Shown piece after piece: positions 9,024 to 17,726 of a stretch of 46,163 nt of DNA. The first letter of the stretch is position 1; every line of letters begins with the position of its first letter. The position numbers and the translations under genes were made by a program. Below the pieces are notes generated by a model that saw only the letters and a list, made by a program, of their open reading frames with translations, did not search any database and had not been told where the DNA came from. The stretch spans positions 1 to 46,163 of the forward strand of contig JABSPM010000004.1 of assembly GCA_013215095.1 (NCBI GenBank), read 5' to 3'. The stretch is from Flavobacteriaceae bacterium (GTDB lineage Bacteria > Bacteroidota > Bacteroidia > Flavobacteriales > Flavobacteriaceae).

Positions 9024-10082
9024 ATGAATATTCATATCACAGGCTCTGGAAGCTATATCCCAGAAGACGTCCAAAAGAATGAAGATTTTTACCAACATCA
9101 GTTTTTAAACACCGATGGTTCCAAAATAGAATATCCAAATGAAATTATTGTCGGGAAATTTAAGGAGATCACAGGTATTGCTGAACGTCGTTATGCCAAG
9201 CCGCATTTAACATCATCAGATCTTGCTACTTTTGCAGCTGAAAAAGCCATTACCAATGCAAATATTGACCCCGAAACTTTAGATTATATCATCATAGCAC
9301 ATAATTTTGGTGATGTCAAACACCACGCTATCCAAAGTGACCTAGTGCCTTGTTTGGCCTCTCGAGTAAAACATCGATTACGCATAAAGAATCCAAAATG
9401 TGTTGCTTATGACATTCTATTTGGTTGCCCTGGATGGATAGAAGGTGTCATTCAAGCGCAAGCATTTATCAAAGCAGGCATTGCTAAAAAATGTTTGGTT
9501 GTTGGATCCGAAACTTTATCTAGAGTCGTTGATAAGCACGATCGTGATTCCATGATTTTCTCAGATGGTGCGGGCGCAACTATAATTGAAGCAACACATG
9601 AAGAAGGTGGTATTTTGGCACATGAAACGGCTTCATACACCTATGATGAAGCCTATTTTTTACACTACGGAAAATCGAACAACCAAGCGCTTTGCAAAGA
9701 CACGAGATACATCAAAATGGAAGGGCGCAAAATCTATGAGTTTGCACTAACAAAAGTACCTCAAGCAATGCAAGCGTGTTTGGACAAAAGTGGCATTCCC
9801 ATTACAGCTGTAAAAAAGGTGTTGCTGCATCAAGCTAATGAAAAAATGGACGAGGCAATCATCAAACGTTTTTATAGATTGTATAAAATGCAAGCCCCTG
9901 AAAACATTATGCCAATGAGCATTCATAAACTAGGAAACAGCTCAGTAGCTACGGTACCAACTTTATTCGACCTTATAAAACACAATAAACTCAAAGATCA
10001 TTCTATTAACAAAGGTGATGTTCTTATATTTGCAAGTGTAGGTGCAGGAATGCATATTAATGCTTTTGTTTATAAATATTGA
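9024..10082 (+). CDS. 3-oxoacyl-ACP synthase III family protein (FabH-like)
   Basis: A 352-residue thiolase-fold condensing enzyme of the FabH family, which joins an acyl-CoA starter to malonyl-ACP. The catalytic triad is readable: Cys at about 135 (FGCPGW), His at about 269 (LLHQANEKM) and Asn at about 305 (LGNSSVAT). It is longer than housekeeping FabH (~320-335) and has a distinct N-terminus, so it is probably a specialised paralogue rather than the fatty-acid initiation enzyme. It starts a same-strand set with a methyltransferase and a GT2 glycosyltransferase. This trio recurs in Flavobacteriia to my knowledge and suggests a lipid or lipid-linked glycan product. The product is unknown. 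Confidence 0.9.
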   Translation: MNIHITGSGSYIPEDVQKNEDFYQHQFLNTDGSKIEYPNEIIVGKFKEITGIAERRYAKPHLTSSDLATFAAEKAITNANIDPETLDYIIIAHNFGDVKHHAIQSDLVPCLASRVKHRLRIKNPKCVAYDILFGCPGWIEGVIQAQAFIKAGIAKKCLVVGSETLSRVVDKHDRDSMIFSDGAGATIIEATHEEGGILAHETASYTYDEAYFLHYGKSNNQALCKDTRYIKMEGRKIYEFALTKVPQAMQACLDKSGIPITAVKKVLLHQANEKMDEAIIKRFYRLYKMQAPENIMPMSIHKLGNSSVATVPTLFDLIKHNKLKDHSINKGDVLIFASVGAGMHINAFVYKY

Positions 10083-10112
10083 TAAAATCCGTAGTTTTTG
10101 CGGTACAAAATT

Positions 10113-10634
10113 ATGTACGAAGGAAAATTTCCTCATAAACGTTATCGTTTAACTTTAGAGTTCTTAAAAAAACACGTCGCAACCAATGCTAGTATTTTAG
10201 ACTTAGGAGTAGAGAACCCCTTTACAGAAGTCATGCTAAAAAACGGTTATAAGGTGAACAATACCTCAGGAGAAGATTTAGATTTGGATCAATCTGCTAT
10301 TACCAATTCTCATTGTGACGTAGTTACCGCTTTTGAAATATTTGAACACCTTCTCAATCCTTTCAAAGTACTGCAAAGCATACAAGCAAACCAGTTAATC
10401 ATTAGCATCCCAATGCGCTTATGGTTTGCATCTGCATATCGCAGTAAAACAGACATGTGGGACAGACATTATCATGAGTTTGAAGATTGGCAATTGGATT
10501 GGTTATTAGAAAAAACAGGATGGAAAATTATAGATTCCAAAAAATGGACCAATCCTACTAAAAAAATTGGAATACGACCTATTCTAAGATGGTTTACGCC
10601 ACGATATTACATTATTTACGCGGAACGTCACTAA
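10113..10634 (+). CDS. Class I SAM-dependent methyltransferase (type 11-like)
   Basis: A 173-residue protein. I chose the ATG at 10113 (MYEGKFPHKRY) over the in-frame TTG at 10098 because homology begins there. Motif I is changed from the usual GxGxG to ILDLGVENPFT. The acidic loop after strand 2 (GEDLDLD) and the strand 4 segment VVTAFEIFEHL are typical of the Methyltransf_11 group. The W/Y-rich C-terminal half (WDRHYHEFEDWQ) probably binds substrate. The stop codon overlaps the start of the next gene (TAATG), so translation is coupled. The altered SAM loop leaves some doubt about activity. The methyl acceptor is unknown. Confidence 0.8.
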   Translation: MYEGKFPHKRYRLTLEFLKKHVATNASILDLGVENPFTEVMLKNGYKVNNTSGEDLDLDQSAITNSHCDVVTAFEIFEHLLNPFKVLQSIQANQLIISIPMRLWFASAYRSKTDMWDRHYHEFEDWQLDWLLEKTGWKIIDSKKWTNPTKKIGIRPILRWFTPRYYIIYAERH

Positions 10635-11482
10635 TGAATTTCTACATTGTCATACCAGCACATAACGAGGAAGATCATATTGGTCTTTGCTTAGAATCTT
10701 TGGTCCAACAAACACAATTACCAAAACAAATCATTGTTGTCAATGATAATTCTACAGATAATACTGCTACCCTTATCAAGCATTATACAGACAAATATGC
10801 TTGGATAACATCACTAACCATAAACAGTTCTGAAGCTCATATTCCTGGCAGAAAAGTAATTCATGCCTTTTACAAAGGGCTTGAATTGCTAGATGATGAC
10901 TACGATATCATCTGTAAGTACGATGCGGATATTATTTTTCCAAAAAACTACATCGCATCTGTTGCCCAGCTATTTAAAGCTGACAAGACTGTTGGTATAG
11001 CGGGAGGTTTGCCCTATATTCTTAATAATGATACATGGATTTATGAAACTGTAGCCTCAAAAAGTCATGTCAGAGGACCTATTAAATCCTACCGCAAAGC
11101 CTGCTTTAAAGCCATAGGAGGTCTAAAAAATTCTATTGGCTGGGATACCGCTGATGTATTATTAGCACAATTTAATGGTTGGAATATACAAACAGATAGA
11201 ACCCTTCATGTAAAACACTTGAAGCCTACTGGAAAAACATATAGTAAAAACACGAAATATCTGCAAGGCGAAGGACTTTATAAAATGCGTTTTGGTCTAA
11301 TTTTAGCTTTCATTTCTGCCAGTAAAAGTGCTTTTAACAAAAAAAGTCTTGCTTACTTAAAAAACACCACAATTGGTTATTTAAAGGCAAAATTCTCAGA
11401 CACAACACCTATGGTCACAGAAGAAGAAGGAAAATTTATCAGACGCTTGCGCTGGAAAAATATTTTAAAAAAAATCTTCTGA
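10634..11482 (+). CDS. Glycosyltransferase family 2
   Basis: A 282-residue GT-A fold glycosyltransferase. The start is the ATG at 10634, which overlaps the methyltransferase stop by one base and begins directly with the first beta strand (MNFYIVIPAHNEEDHI). Key motifs are VVNDNSTDNT for the nucleotide and KYDADI, the DxD-type metal site. There are no membrane helices, so it acts on the cytoplasmic side. The C-terminal part (LRWKNILKKIF) is basic and amphipathic and may touch the membrane. It is the last gene of the KAS III / methyltransferase / GT2 set. Donor and acceptor cannot be predicted. Confidence 0.9.
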   Translation: MNFYIVIPAHNEEDHIGLCLESLVQQTQLPKQIIVVNDNSTDNTATLIKHYTDKYAWITSLTINSSEAHIPGRKVIHAFYKGLELLDDDYDIICKYDADIIFPKNYIASVAQLFKADKTVGIAGGLPYILNNDTWIYETVASKSHVRGPIKSYRKACFKAIGGLKNSIGWDTADVLLAQFNGWNIQTDRTLHVKHLKPTGKTYSKNTKYLQGEGLYKMRFGLILAFISASKSAFNKKSLAYLKNTTIGYLKAKFSDTTPMVTEEEGKFIRRLRWKNILKKIF

Positions 11483-11487
11483 AAACA

Positions 11488-11518
11488 TTTGTCAATTCTA
11501 AATAGGGAATTATATTTG
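11488..11518 (+). promoter_or_regulatory. Promoter of tRNA-Thr
   Basis: TTTG at 11488-11491 (-33) and TATATTTG at 11511-11518 (-7), separated by 19 bases: a near-consensus Bacteroidota sigma-A promoter just before the tRNA. Confidence 0.75.
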
Positions 11519-11528
11519 CGCTCTCATT

Positions 11529-11602
11529 GCCGATGTAGCTCAGCTGGCTAGAGCAGCTGATTTGTAATCAGCAGGTCGTGGGTTCGAGTCCCTCCATCGG
11601 CT
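11529..11602 (+). tRNA. tRNA-Thr (anticodon TGT)
   Basis: A 74-base cloverleaf. The acceptor stem is GCCGATG / CATCGGC with discriminator T; the D arm is AGCTCAGCTGGCTAGAGC; the anticodon stem GCTGA / TCAGC encloses the loop TTTGTAA (anticodon TGT); and the T arm is GTGGGTTCGAGTCCCTC. CCA is not encoded. It is followed at once by a terminator. Confidence 0.97.
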
Positions 11603-11603
11603 C

Positions 11604-11631
11604 AAAAAAGCTTCCTTTTGGAAGCTTTTTT
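11604..11631 (+). terminator. Terminator of tRNA-Thr
   Basis: Stem AAAAAGCTTCC / GGAAGCTTTTT around TTTT, with the T run forming part of the stem. It begins two bases after the tRNA. Confidence 0.85.
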
Positions 11632-11661
11632 ATTTACTTCAAACAAAACTCACAAAATTAA

Positions 11662-11690
11662 TTGAAAGACAGAATATTGCACTATATTTG
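11662..11690 (+). promoter_or_regulatory. Promoter of cold-shock gene
   Basis: TTG at 11662-11664 and TATATTTG at 11683-11690, spaced 18 bases, 23 bases before the ATG. The leader is short, unlike the long cold-regulated leader of E. coli cspA. Confidence 0.7.
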
Positions 11691-11713
11691 CAGCCTAATA
11701 TAAAAATACTATT

Positions 11714-11905
11714 ATGGAGACTGGTACAGTAAAATTTTTTAATGACTCTAAAGGGTTTGGATTTATCACAGAAGAAGGATCTGGAAAAGAGCATTTTGTA
11801 CACATTTCTGGATTAATCGACGAGATTAGAGAAGGAGATAGAGTTGAATTCGAATTGACAGATGGAAAAAAAGGATTAAACGCTATAAACGTAAAAGTTA
11901 TATAA
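11714..11905 (+). CDS. Cold-shock domain protein (CspA family)
   Basis: A 63-residue single cold-shock domain that binds single-stranded RNA and DNA as a chaperone. RNP1 is KGFGFI and RNP2 is HFVHIS, both intact, and the length is the family's norm for Bacteroidota. It has its own promoter and a strong terminator, so it is a stand-alone gene. I cannot tell from sequence whether it is cold-induced or constitutive. Confidence 0.96.
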   Translation: METGTVKFFNDSKGFGFITEEGSGKEHFVHISGLIDEIREGDRVEFELTDGKKGLNAINVKVI

Positions 11906-11925
11906 TATATCTTTTAAACTTTTTT

Positions 11926-11958
11926 AAAAAAGCCTATCATTTTCATGATAGGCTTTTT
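11926..11958 (+). terminator. Terminator of cold-shock gene
   Basis: Stem AAAAAGCCTATCAT / ATGATAGGCTTTTT, 14 bp and perfect, around TTTC, about 20 bases after the stop codon. Confidence 0.9.
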
Positions 11959-11962
11959 GTAT

Positions 11963-12092
11963 AATACCATTTTGCATTAGAAATTACTTGGATAAAATAC
12001 ACTTAGCTCTTTTAAACCGTAGCTAATCATTTGCTGCTTCATATACAGAAAAAAAATCATCTTTTTCATTTCCGATACTATCAAATGGTATT
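11963..12092. repeat. Inverted repeat upstream of IS66 remnant
   Basis: AATACCATTT at 11963-11972 and AAATGGTATT at 12083-12092 are perfect 10-bp inverted arms 110 bases apart, with no coding content between. It could be a small non-autonomous element or decayed insertion-sequence ends. The rest of the gap before 12178 shows nothing recognisable. Confidence 0.4.
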
Positions 12093-12177
12093 GCTTTTCT
12101 AGAGTATTCCTCCGTCTAACCCATCTTGACGTGTTTTGTGCCTGGACTTATTTTTGATTTTTTAAAAATCAGAAATT

Positions 12178-12546
12178 ATGTTAGCTTTAGATAGTAGTTT
12201 TAGATTTGAGTTATATTTGAGTTCAACGGATATGCGTAAGAGTTTTGATAGTTTATGTGGAATTGTTTCAAGTGACCTATCAGAGTTTCCTGCAGATGGT
12301 ACAGTTTATATTTTTGTAAATCGTCTTCATAATAAGGTGAAATTATTACAATGGCGCATAGGAGGTTTTGTTTTGTATTATAAGCGTTTAGAAAAAGGCA
12401 CGTTTGAGCTACCTGTTTATGATAATTCAGTAAAAAGTTTGGTTTTAAGTTATACTGAATTGGTACTTCTCTTAGGTCGTCCAGTATATGATGTCATAGG
12501 TCAGCAGAAAGGAATCACGCTTGTCGGTTGTTTGATGCAGCGTTAG
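12178..12546 (+). CDS. tnpB: IS66 family TnpB (Orf2) accessory protein
   Basis: A 122-residue homologue of IS66 Orf2/TnpB, an accessory protein needed for IS66 transposition. Family signatures are STDMRKSFDSLCGIV, GTVYIFVNRLHNKVKLLQW and GGFVLYYKRLEKGTF. The last about 25 residues (after ELVLLLG) do not look like the usual family end. No tnpA (Orf1) is visible upstream and no tnpC directly downstream, so the element is incomplete. A truncated tnpC in the same orientation lies 8.2 kb further on at 20758. Confidence 0.85.
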   Translation: MLALDSSFRFELYLSSTDMRKSFDSLCGIVSSDLSEFPADGTVYIFVNRLHNKVKLLQWRIGGFVLYYKRLEKGTFELPVYDNSVKSLVLSYTELVLLLGRPVYDVIGQQKGITLVGCLMQR

Positions 12547-12602
12547 CGTAAAAGTGTATGCAATGGGATAATTTTAAAAAGTTTAAAATTCGAGTGATTT
12601 AC

Positions 12603-14039
12603 TTAATTTAAGGTTATATCTGCCAATCCTAGAACGTTGAAGTATGAAACATACGATTTAAGTCGCTTAGTAAATAAGAAATTCTCCTTTAATCGGGCAT
12701 CAATCAATTTTTGCTCACGTGTATTTATTAAAAATAATGAACTTTCGCCTAAAGAAAATTTTCGATCTTCAGCGTTTACTAATGTCTCGTAATCTATTAC
12801 TATTTCCGCGATTATCTGGACTTGTTCATTCAATGAATTTATTTCAAATCGTATAGCATTTAATTTATTGGTTAATTCTAAGATAGTTGCATCCTGTTCA
12901 AATTCTGCATCTTGAATTTTATAGTTGGTTAATTTTAAATTCCCACGTTCTTTTCTCAGAAACAACGGAAAACTCAGATTTACAAAGGCTTTATAATTTG
13001 CTGTATTAAAGCTATTGAGCCTATCGTAATCCTCTGAAAGAAAATTATATTGCAAATCAATTTTTGGTAATAAGTTATTCCTATTAAGTTTTCGATCTAC
13101 TGCTAGTCTTTCGATTTTAGCTTGTAGGCTCAATAATTTCGGATGATTCTCACTCGGTATGTTAGTATTTAAAATTGAATTAATATTTAAAATATCCTCA
13201 AGCATTTCAATTTCAAGGGATTTTGGTAAAACTTCGTCTTCCAATTGTAACGGAATTTCATTAAGCCATAGATAGTTACTTACTTTAAGTGATGCCTTTC
13301 TTTCGTTTAATTTTGCAGCTTCTAGTTCTAGTTTTCTATTCTGAAATGTAATTCTTGCTTCTGTGATATCTATAGCTGCTTTATCTCCCTCTTCAACACT
13401 TCGTTCTACAGCTAGTAATCTCTCCTGTGCATTATCAAGAAAATTGGTGTAGATTTTTTGTTCATTTGTAGCTTGCAACCATTCAAAATAAGCCTTACTT
13501 GCCTCTACGATTATTTCGTTCACTAAAAGCTCACGATCGGCTTGTGATTGCCTAACAAATATCTTCGCTTTTTTTAAGGCTGCCATACGGTCGTTGATTA
13601 AAAGATCTTGTGCGAGTGAAAGTGAAACTCCAGCACTATAAAGGCCTTCATTGGGAACGGTAAGACTTGGATCTAGAAATTGTCCACTATTTTGCTCAAA
13701 TTTGGCTTTTAATTCCACACCATACCAAGTAGGAATTTTGAAGGTAGAATTTAATTGGTCGTAATATTCAACGTTCTTAAATTTCTTGCGGTCAAAATCT
13801 ACCTCAAACTTTGGGTCAAAACCGCCTCTTGATTTTAACAAATTTGCTTCTCCGATGCTGAGAACAAGATTGGCTTGCTTGACTAAAGGATGATGTTTTT
13901 TCACAAATCCAAGGAATTCTTCAAAAGTTAATATTTCACTTGAAAGATCAACTAAATTTTTCTCATGTATCTGACCTAAAACAGTATTGGTAAAACAAAA
14001 GACTAAAATGACTAAAATTATGCTCTTCAATCTTTTCAT
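12603..14039 (-). CDS. TolC family outer membrane efflux protein
   Basis: A 478-residue outer membrane factor that forms the exit duct of a tripartite exporter. It has an N-terminal signal peptide (MKRLKSIILVILVFCFTNTVLGQ). Two repeats of long amphipathic helices and strands follow, with ISEAR/ITEAR-type helix motifs (AAIDITEARITFQNRKLELE, FSLGESSLFLINTREQKLI). Its start overlaps the stop of the HlyD gene by 4 bases (ATGA), so it is the last gene of a TetR-ABC-HlyD-TolC operon. The exported substrate is unknown. Confidence 0.9.
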   Translation of the reverse strand: MKRLKSIILVILVFCFTNTVLGQIHEKNLVDLSSEILTFEEFLGFVKKHHPLVKQANLVLSIGEANLLKSRGGFDPKFEVDFDRKKFKNVEYYDQLNSTFKIPTWYGVELKAKFEQNSGQFLDPSLTVPNEGLYSAGVSLSLAQDLLINDRMAALKKAKIFVRQSQADRELLVNEIIVEASKAYFEWLQATNEQKIYTNFLDNAQERLLAVERSVEEGDKAAIDITEARITFQNRKLELEAAKLNERKASLKVSNYLWLNEIPLQLEDEVLPKSLEIEMLEDILNINSILNTNIPSENHPKLLSLQAKIERLAVDRKLNRNNLLPKIDLQYNFLSEDYDRLNSFNTANYKAFVNLSFPLFLRKERGNLKLTNYKIQDAEFEQDATILELTNKLNAIRFEINSLNEQVQIIAEIVIDYETLVNAEDRKFSLGESSLFLINTREQKLIDARLKENFLFTKRLKSYVSYFNVLGLADITLN

Positions 14040-15391
14040 TTCTTTTCAATTTTTGAATTGCTTACCGTTGTAGGTACGTAATAATCTGGCGGGAAACCGT
14101 TAAGTTTTCGCCATAATTCGTACCAAACAGCTACATCTTGAAGTAATGCTATAGTACGAGCACCAGAACCCACTCGCACATTTTTCGGCCATTGTTCTGC
14201 GTCTTTTTTAGGCGCAATCAAAACTCTAAATTTTCCGTTTGCGCTTATAAATGTTTCAACCGCAATAACAGTACCACTATAAGTACCGAAGGACGCATCT
14301 GGCCAACCGCTAAATACAATTGCAGGCCAACCATCAAATTGAACTCTTATATCTTCGCCTACGTGAATTAAAGGCAAATCAATAGGTGCAACAAATGTTT
14401 CAACTGCGATGTCATAATCGGCTGGCATTATACCAACCAGTTGCTCTCCTACTTTAAAAGTTTCTCCAATACCAGATTTTATTGCTTTATTTATATAACC
14501 GTTTTGAGGCGCAAGTATGTAGCGCATTTTATCCCTTAGCTTATAATTGGCAGAAGCATTTTCTAACTTTGATACTTGCGCCTCTGTATCAAATTGCGCA
14601 GAACTTGCTGTAAATTTATCGCTCTGTGCTTTGCTTATTTTTTCGGCATATTCCGAGGCAATTCTATTGATGTCCAATCGAGCATTTATTAATTCATTTT
14701 TACTGGCGAGCAGTTTATTTTCTTGACTAATTAACTTTGCTTCTGTTTCTTGTAGTTTTAGTTGTTTATCTTCAACATCAGCTCTTGATTTTAGGCCTTC
14801 GGATTGTAAGGTAATCGTTCGGTCATACTGTTTTTGTGCAATGTCTTTATTGGTTTTTACAGCTACCAAATCTATACTATCACTCTTTACTTTATACTGT
14901 GTTTGTTTTAATTTGTTTTCAGCTTGTTCAATTTTTAATTTGCGCTCAGACTGTAACGCATTAATTTGATTTTCTAGTGCACGAACTTTATCTTTATAAG
15001 AAATCACAGCATTACTTTTTGCATCTCGTTGTGCAATAGTTCTCTCAACAAGGCGTGGGTCTTGGTATTCATTTTTAATTTCAGAAACAAATAAAATAGT
15101 GTCACCTTTTGCCACATAATCGCCTTCACGAACAAACCATTGCTCAATCCTACCAGGAATAGGTGATTGAATAGTTTGTGGTCGTTGGTCTGGCTTAAGC
15201 GTTGTGACATAGCCAGCACCTGTAACATTTTGCGTCCAAGGTAAAAAGAGTATAATGATACCAATTATTGCCGCTGCAAGTAAAAAGCCATTAAAATATT
15301 TATTGTGTTTTACCTTTTGGGCTTTCGCTAAAGCAGAATAGCTGTCAAGATTCACTTTTTTGTTTAATTGATTATTAGATATATTAAGCAT
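14036..15391 (-). CDS. HlyD family periplasmic adaptor (membrane fusion protein)
   Basis: A 451-residue adaptor linking the inner-membrane ABC transporter to the TolC duct. There is one membrane helix at about residues 34-52. A lipoyl-like strand segment comes next (IQSPIPGRIEQWFVREGDYV, then KGDTILFVSE), followed by a long alpha-helical hairpin or coiled coil at about 115-290. The second half of the lipoyl domain is ILAPQNGYINKAIKSGIGE, ending in a beta-barrel domain. The C-terminal YELWRKLNGFPPDYY motif is typical of this Bacteroidota subfamily. It lies 11 bases after the ABC gene in the operon. Confidence 0.92.
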   Translation of the reverse strand: MLNISNNQLNKKVNLDSYSALAKAQKVKHNKYFNGFLLAAAIIGIIILFLPWTQNVTGAGYVTTLKPDQRPQTIQSPIPGRIEQWFVREGDYVAKGDTILFVSEIKNEYQDPRLVERTIAQRDAKSNAVISYKDKVRALENQINALQSERKLKIEQAENKLKQTQYKVKSDSIDLVAVKTNKDIAQKQYDRTITLQSEGLKSRADVEDKQLKLQETEAKLISQENKLLASKNELINARLDINRIASEYAEKISKAQSDKFTASSAQFDTEAQVSKLENASANYKLRDKMRYILAPQNGYINKAIKSGIGETFKVGEQLVGIMPADYDIAVETFVAPIDLPLIHVGEDIRVQFDGWPAIVFSGWPDASFGTYSGTVIAVETFISANGKFRVLIAPKKDAEQWPKNVRVGSGARTIALLQDVAVWYELWRKLNGFPPDYYVPTTVSNSKIEKK

Positions 15392-15402
15392 TGTTGGGTC
15401 GA

Positions 15403-17046
15403 TTAATTTGATTCTAAACGTAAATTTTTATTGCAAACTGTTTTCCATTCTTCATTTTTCCCCACTACTATAAGTAACCAAGATTTTTCTGGGCTAGTCA
15501 AATAATTCATCAAACGTTTTGCCTCGGTTGGTTCAAAATGTTCTAGTGCATCTTTTAGTAACAAAATTTTTGGTACGTGAACGATGGCTCTTGCTAATAG
15601 AAGTCTTTTGGCAACGGTATATGGCAAGTTTTGACCTTGCGATAAAATTTCACTATTTATGCCTTTAGCTTGCTTTCTAACAAATTCTTGTAAGCCCACT
15701 TCTTTTACCGTTTTGTTAACTTTATCGATTGAAATTGATTTATTTCCAAATGTTATGTTCTCAAGTAGAGTACCTTCAAAAGGCATTTGCTCTGGAAGTA
15801 CTTGACCTACGTAAGACCTGTATTCATTAATGTTCATTCCTTTATAACTATGGTCGTTTATATAGATTGCTCCATTTGAAGATTCGACTAAACCAGAAAG
15901 TATTTTAAGAAGAGTCGTTTTACCAGAACCTGATGGACCTTCAATTAACAATCTATCCTTATGCTTTAAATTAAGGTTTACATTGTTAAGAATAGTATCT
16001 CCTTCTTTAGTGTGGTAAGTAATATTATGCAATGTTATTGAAACCGTATCATTTTGTAAAAATGGATTTGTTCCTTTTTGTGCCTCTAGTTTTTTATCAA
16101 CGACTTGTCCTATTTTTTCTAAGGATGTAAGTACATCGTAAAAACTTTCTAATCCTGTAACTAATTTTTCTACAGAGCTGATGACCAAAAGAATAATAAT
16201 TTCTGCCGCTACAAATTGCCCAATGTTCATTCGTTGATTTAAAACAAGTAGTCCTCCAATAAGCAATAATCCAGCGGTTACTAAAACTTTAAAACCAATC
16301 ATCTGAATAAATTGTGTCATCAATATTTTAAAATGATTCTCCCTTGTTTCAAGATAATTTTCGGTCAACCTGTTATTATGCTCCATTGCAAGCGAAGTAC
16401 GTCCAGATAGCTTAAAACTTGTAAGTGAACGTGCTATTTCTTGAAGCCAATGAGCAACTGCATATTTTGATTTAGATTCGTTAAGACTGGTTTCTAAGCC
16501 TTTTCTTGCAGTAAAACTAAATACTACATAAACCAATATTAAAAGTAGTAACCCGTAAATAATAAAAAATGGGTGGTAGAGTGATAGCAATATCAAACCG
16601 AACAAAACTTGAAGAATTGCAGCTGGAAAATCAAGCAGAATTTTAGACAATCCTTTTTGAACTGTTAAAGTGTCAAAAAATCGATTAGCTACTTCAGGTG
16701 GATAGTGTTGCCTTAGTTCATTCCATTTTATTTTTGGAAAACGGTATGCAAACTCAAAAGAAGACCTAGTAAAAATCTTTTGCTGAATATTTTCTAGTAT
16801 TCGTATTTGCATTAGTTGCAACAGTCCTTGAAAGGCAACACCCAACGTAACAAGCACAACTAAGACTATCCAAGAAGTCGACACCTCTGCTCCTTGAATA
16901 AGATTAATAATGGCTTGTATACCCAATGGTAATGTAAGAGCAACCAATCCAGCAAAAATAGCATAGTAGAAAATTTGTCTAATATCCTTTTTATCCAATT
17001 TAAGCAAGTTTATAAAACGCTGCCAAGACTTCATTTCTTTTTTCAT
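15403..17046 (-). CDS. ABC exporter (fused TMD-NBD) with altered Walker B and H-loop
   Basis: A 547-residue half transporter: six membrane helices at about 20-300, then a nucleotide-binding domain. No C39 peptidase domain is present. Walker A is intact (GPSGSGKTT, residues 370-378) and a Q-loop Gln is at about 415. The signature reads LSQGQ (468-472) and is followed by extra residues before LLLARA. Walker B ends ILLLKDA, so the usual Asp-Glu is Lys498-Asp499, and the switch His is missing (IVVGKNEEW). Full ATPase activity by the standard mechanism is therefore doubtful, though related Bacteroidota exporters seem to share such changes. The gene sits between TetR and HlyD with gaps of 5 and 11 bases. 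Likely role: exporter of type I secretion type, or of a drug or peptide. Confidence 0.88.
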   Translation of the reverse strand: MKKEMKSWQRFINLLKLDKKDIRQIFYYAIFAGLVALTLPLGIQAIINLIQGAEVSTSWIVLVVLVTLGVAFQGLLQLMQIRILENIQQKIFTRSSFEFAYRFPKIKWNELRQHYPPEVANRFFDTLTVQKGLSKILLDFPAAILQVLFGLILLSLYHPFFIIYGLLLLILVYVVFSFTARKGLETSLNESKSKYAVAHWLQEIARSLTSFKLSGRTSLAMEHNNRLTENYLETRENHFKILMTQFIQMIGFKVLVTAGLLLIGGLLVLNQRMNIGQFVAAEIIILLVISSVEKLVTGLESFYDVLTSLEKIGQVVDKKLEAQKGTNPFLQNDTVSITLHNITYHTKEGDTILNNVNLNLKHKDRLLIEGPSGSGKTTLLKILSGLVESSNGAIYINDHSYKGMNINEYRSYVGQVLPEQMPFEGTLLENITFGNKSISIDKVNKTVKEVGLQEFVRKQAKGINSEILSQGQNLPYTVAKRLLLARAIVHVPKILLLKDALEHFEPTEAKRLMNYLTSPEKSWLLIVVGKNEEWKTVCNKNLRLESN

Positions 17047-17051
17047 CTAAT

Positions 17052-17726
17052 TTATTTTTTGAGCGTATTAAAAATTAAGTGTGTATAAAATTCTTGTGAT
17101 GGATGTTGTTTTCCACAATCTGTAATAGTTGGAAAGTGATCTGCAAGAAAATGTTGGTGCAAAGAACCTTCCACAAGCGTACTTGCCAATGAAGCAGGAA
17201 ATGGATAGTTGTTATTTATTTGAATTATTACGTCTTTAATACGTGTGATGAGTCGTTTATATATTGAAAAATACCCTTCCTTATTTTCGGTATCAACTTC
17301 TTTTGTTAAAAAGGATTTAGAATATTCGTTAATTACAATCTTGTTTAAAAGTTTTTCATTAATGTGCGAGAAATTTAAATCACTTTTAGTTTTGGCTGTT
17401 ATAATCGAAATAATTTTTTCAAGTTTTTCACTCGCATTAGGAATACTATAAGTCTGTAAAACTATTTGATATTCCATCCAAGCCCAATACCACGAAGTAA
17501 GGTATAATAGAAGTTTGTGCTTATTTTCAAAATAACGATATATCGAACTTTCATTTGATGAAATGATTACGCCTAATTTTCTGAAAGTAAAAGCATCAAA
17601 ACCAATCTCGTCAATGAGCGTAATACTGTGCTCGATTATGCGTTTGCCTAATTCAGAAGTTTCAGGATTTTTAATAAAGGTTTTTTCATTAACCTGAATC
17701 TTGATGTTTTTTAATAATTCTTGCAT
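17052..17726 (-). CDS. TetR family regulator of the exporter operon
   Basis: A 224-residue regulator. The N-terminal helix-turn-helix spans about residues 28-75 (GKRIIEHSITLIDEIGFDAF, then SSNESSIYRYFENKHKLLLYL), as in TetR proteins; the rest is a helical ligand domain. It is the first gene of the operon, 5 bases before the ABC gene. A 17-bp palindrome that overlaps its promoter lies 26-42 bases upstream, so it most likely represses itself and the exporter until a ligand binds. Confidence 0.88.
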   Translation of the reverse strand: MQELLKNIKIQVNEKTFIKNPETSELGKRIIEHSITLIDEIGFDAFTFRKLGVIISSNESSIYRYFENKHKLLLYLTSWYWAWMEYQIVLQTYSIPNASEKLEKIISIITAKTKSDLNFSHINEKLLNKIVINEYSKSFLTKEVDTENKEGYFSIYKRLITRIKDVIIQINNNYPFPASLASTLVEGSLHQHFLADHFPTITDCGKQHPSQEFYTHLIFNTLKK

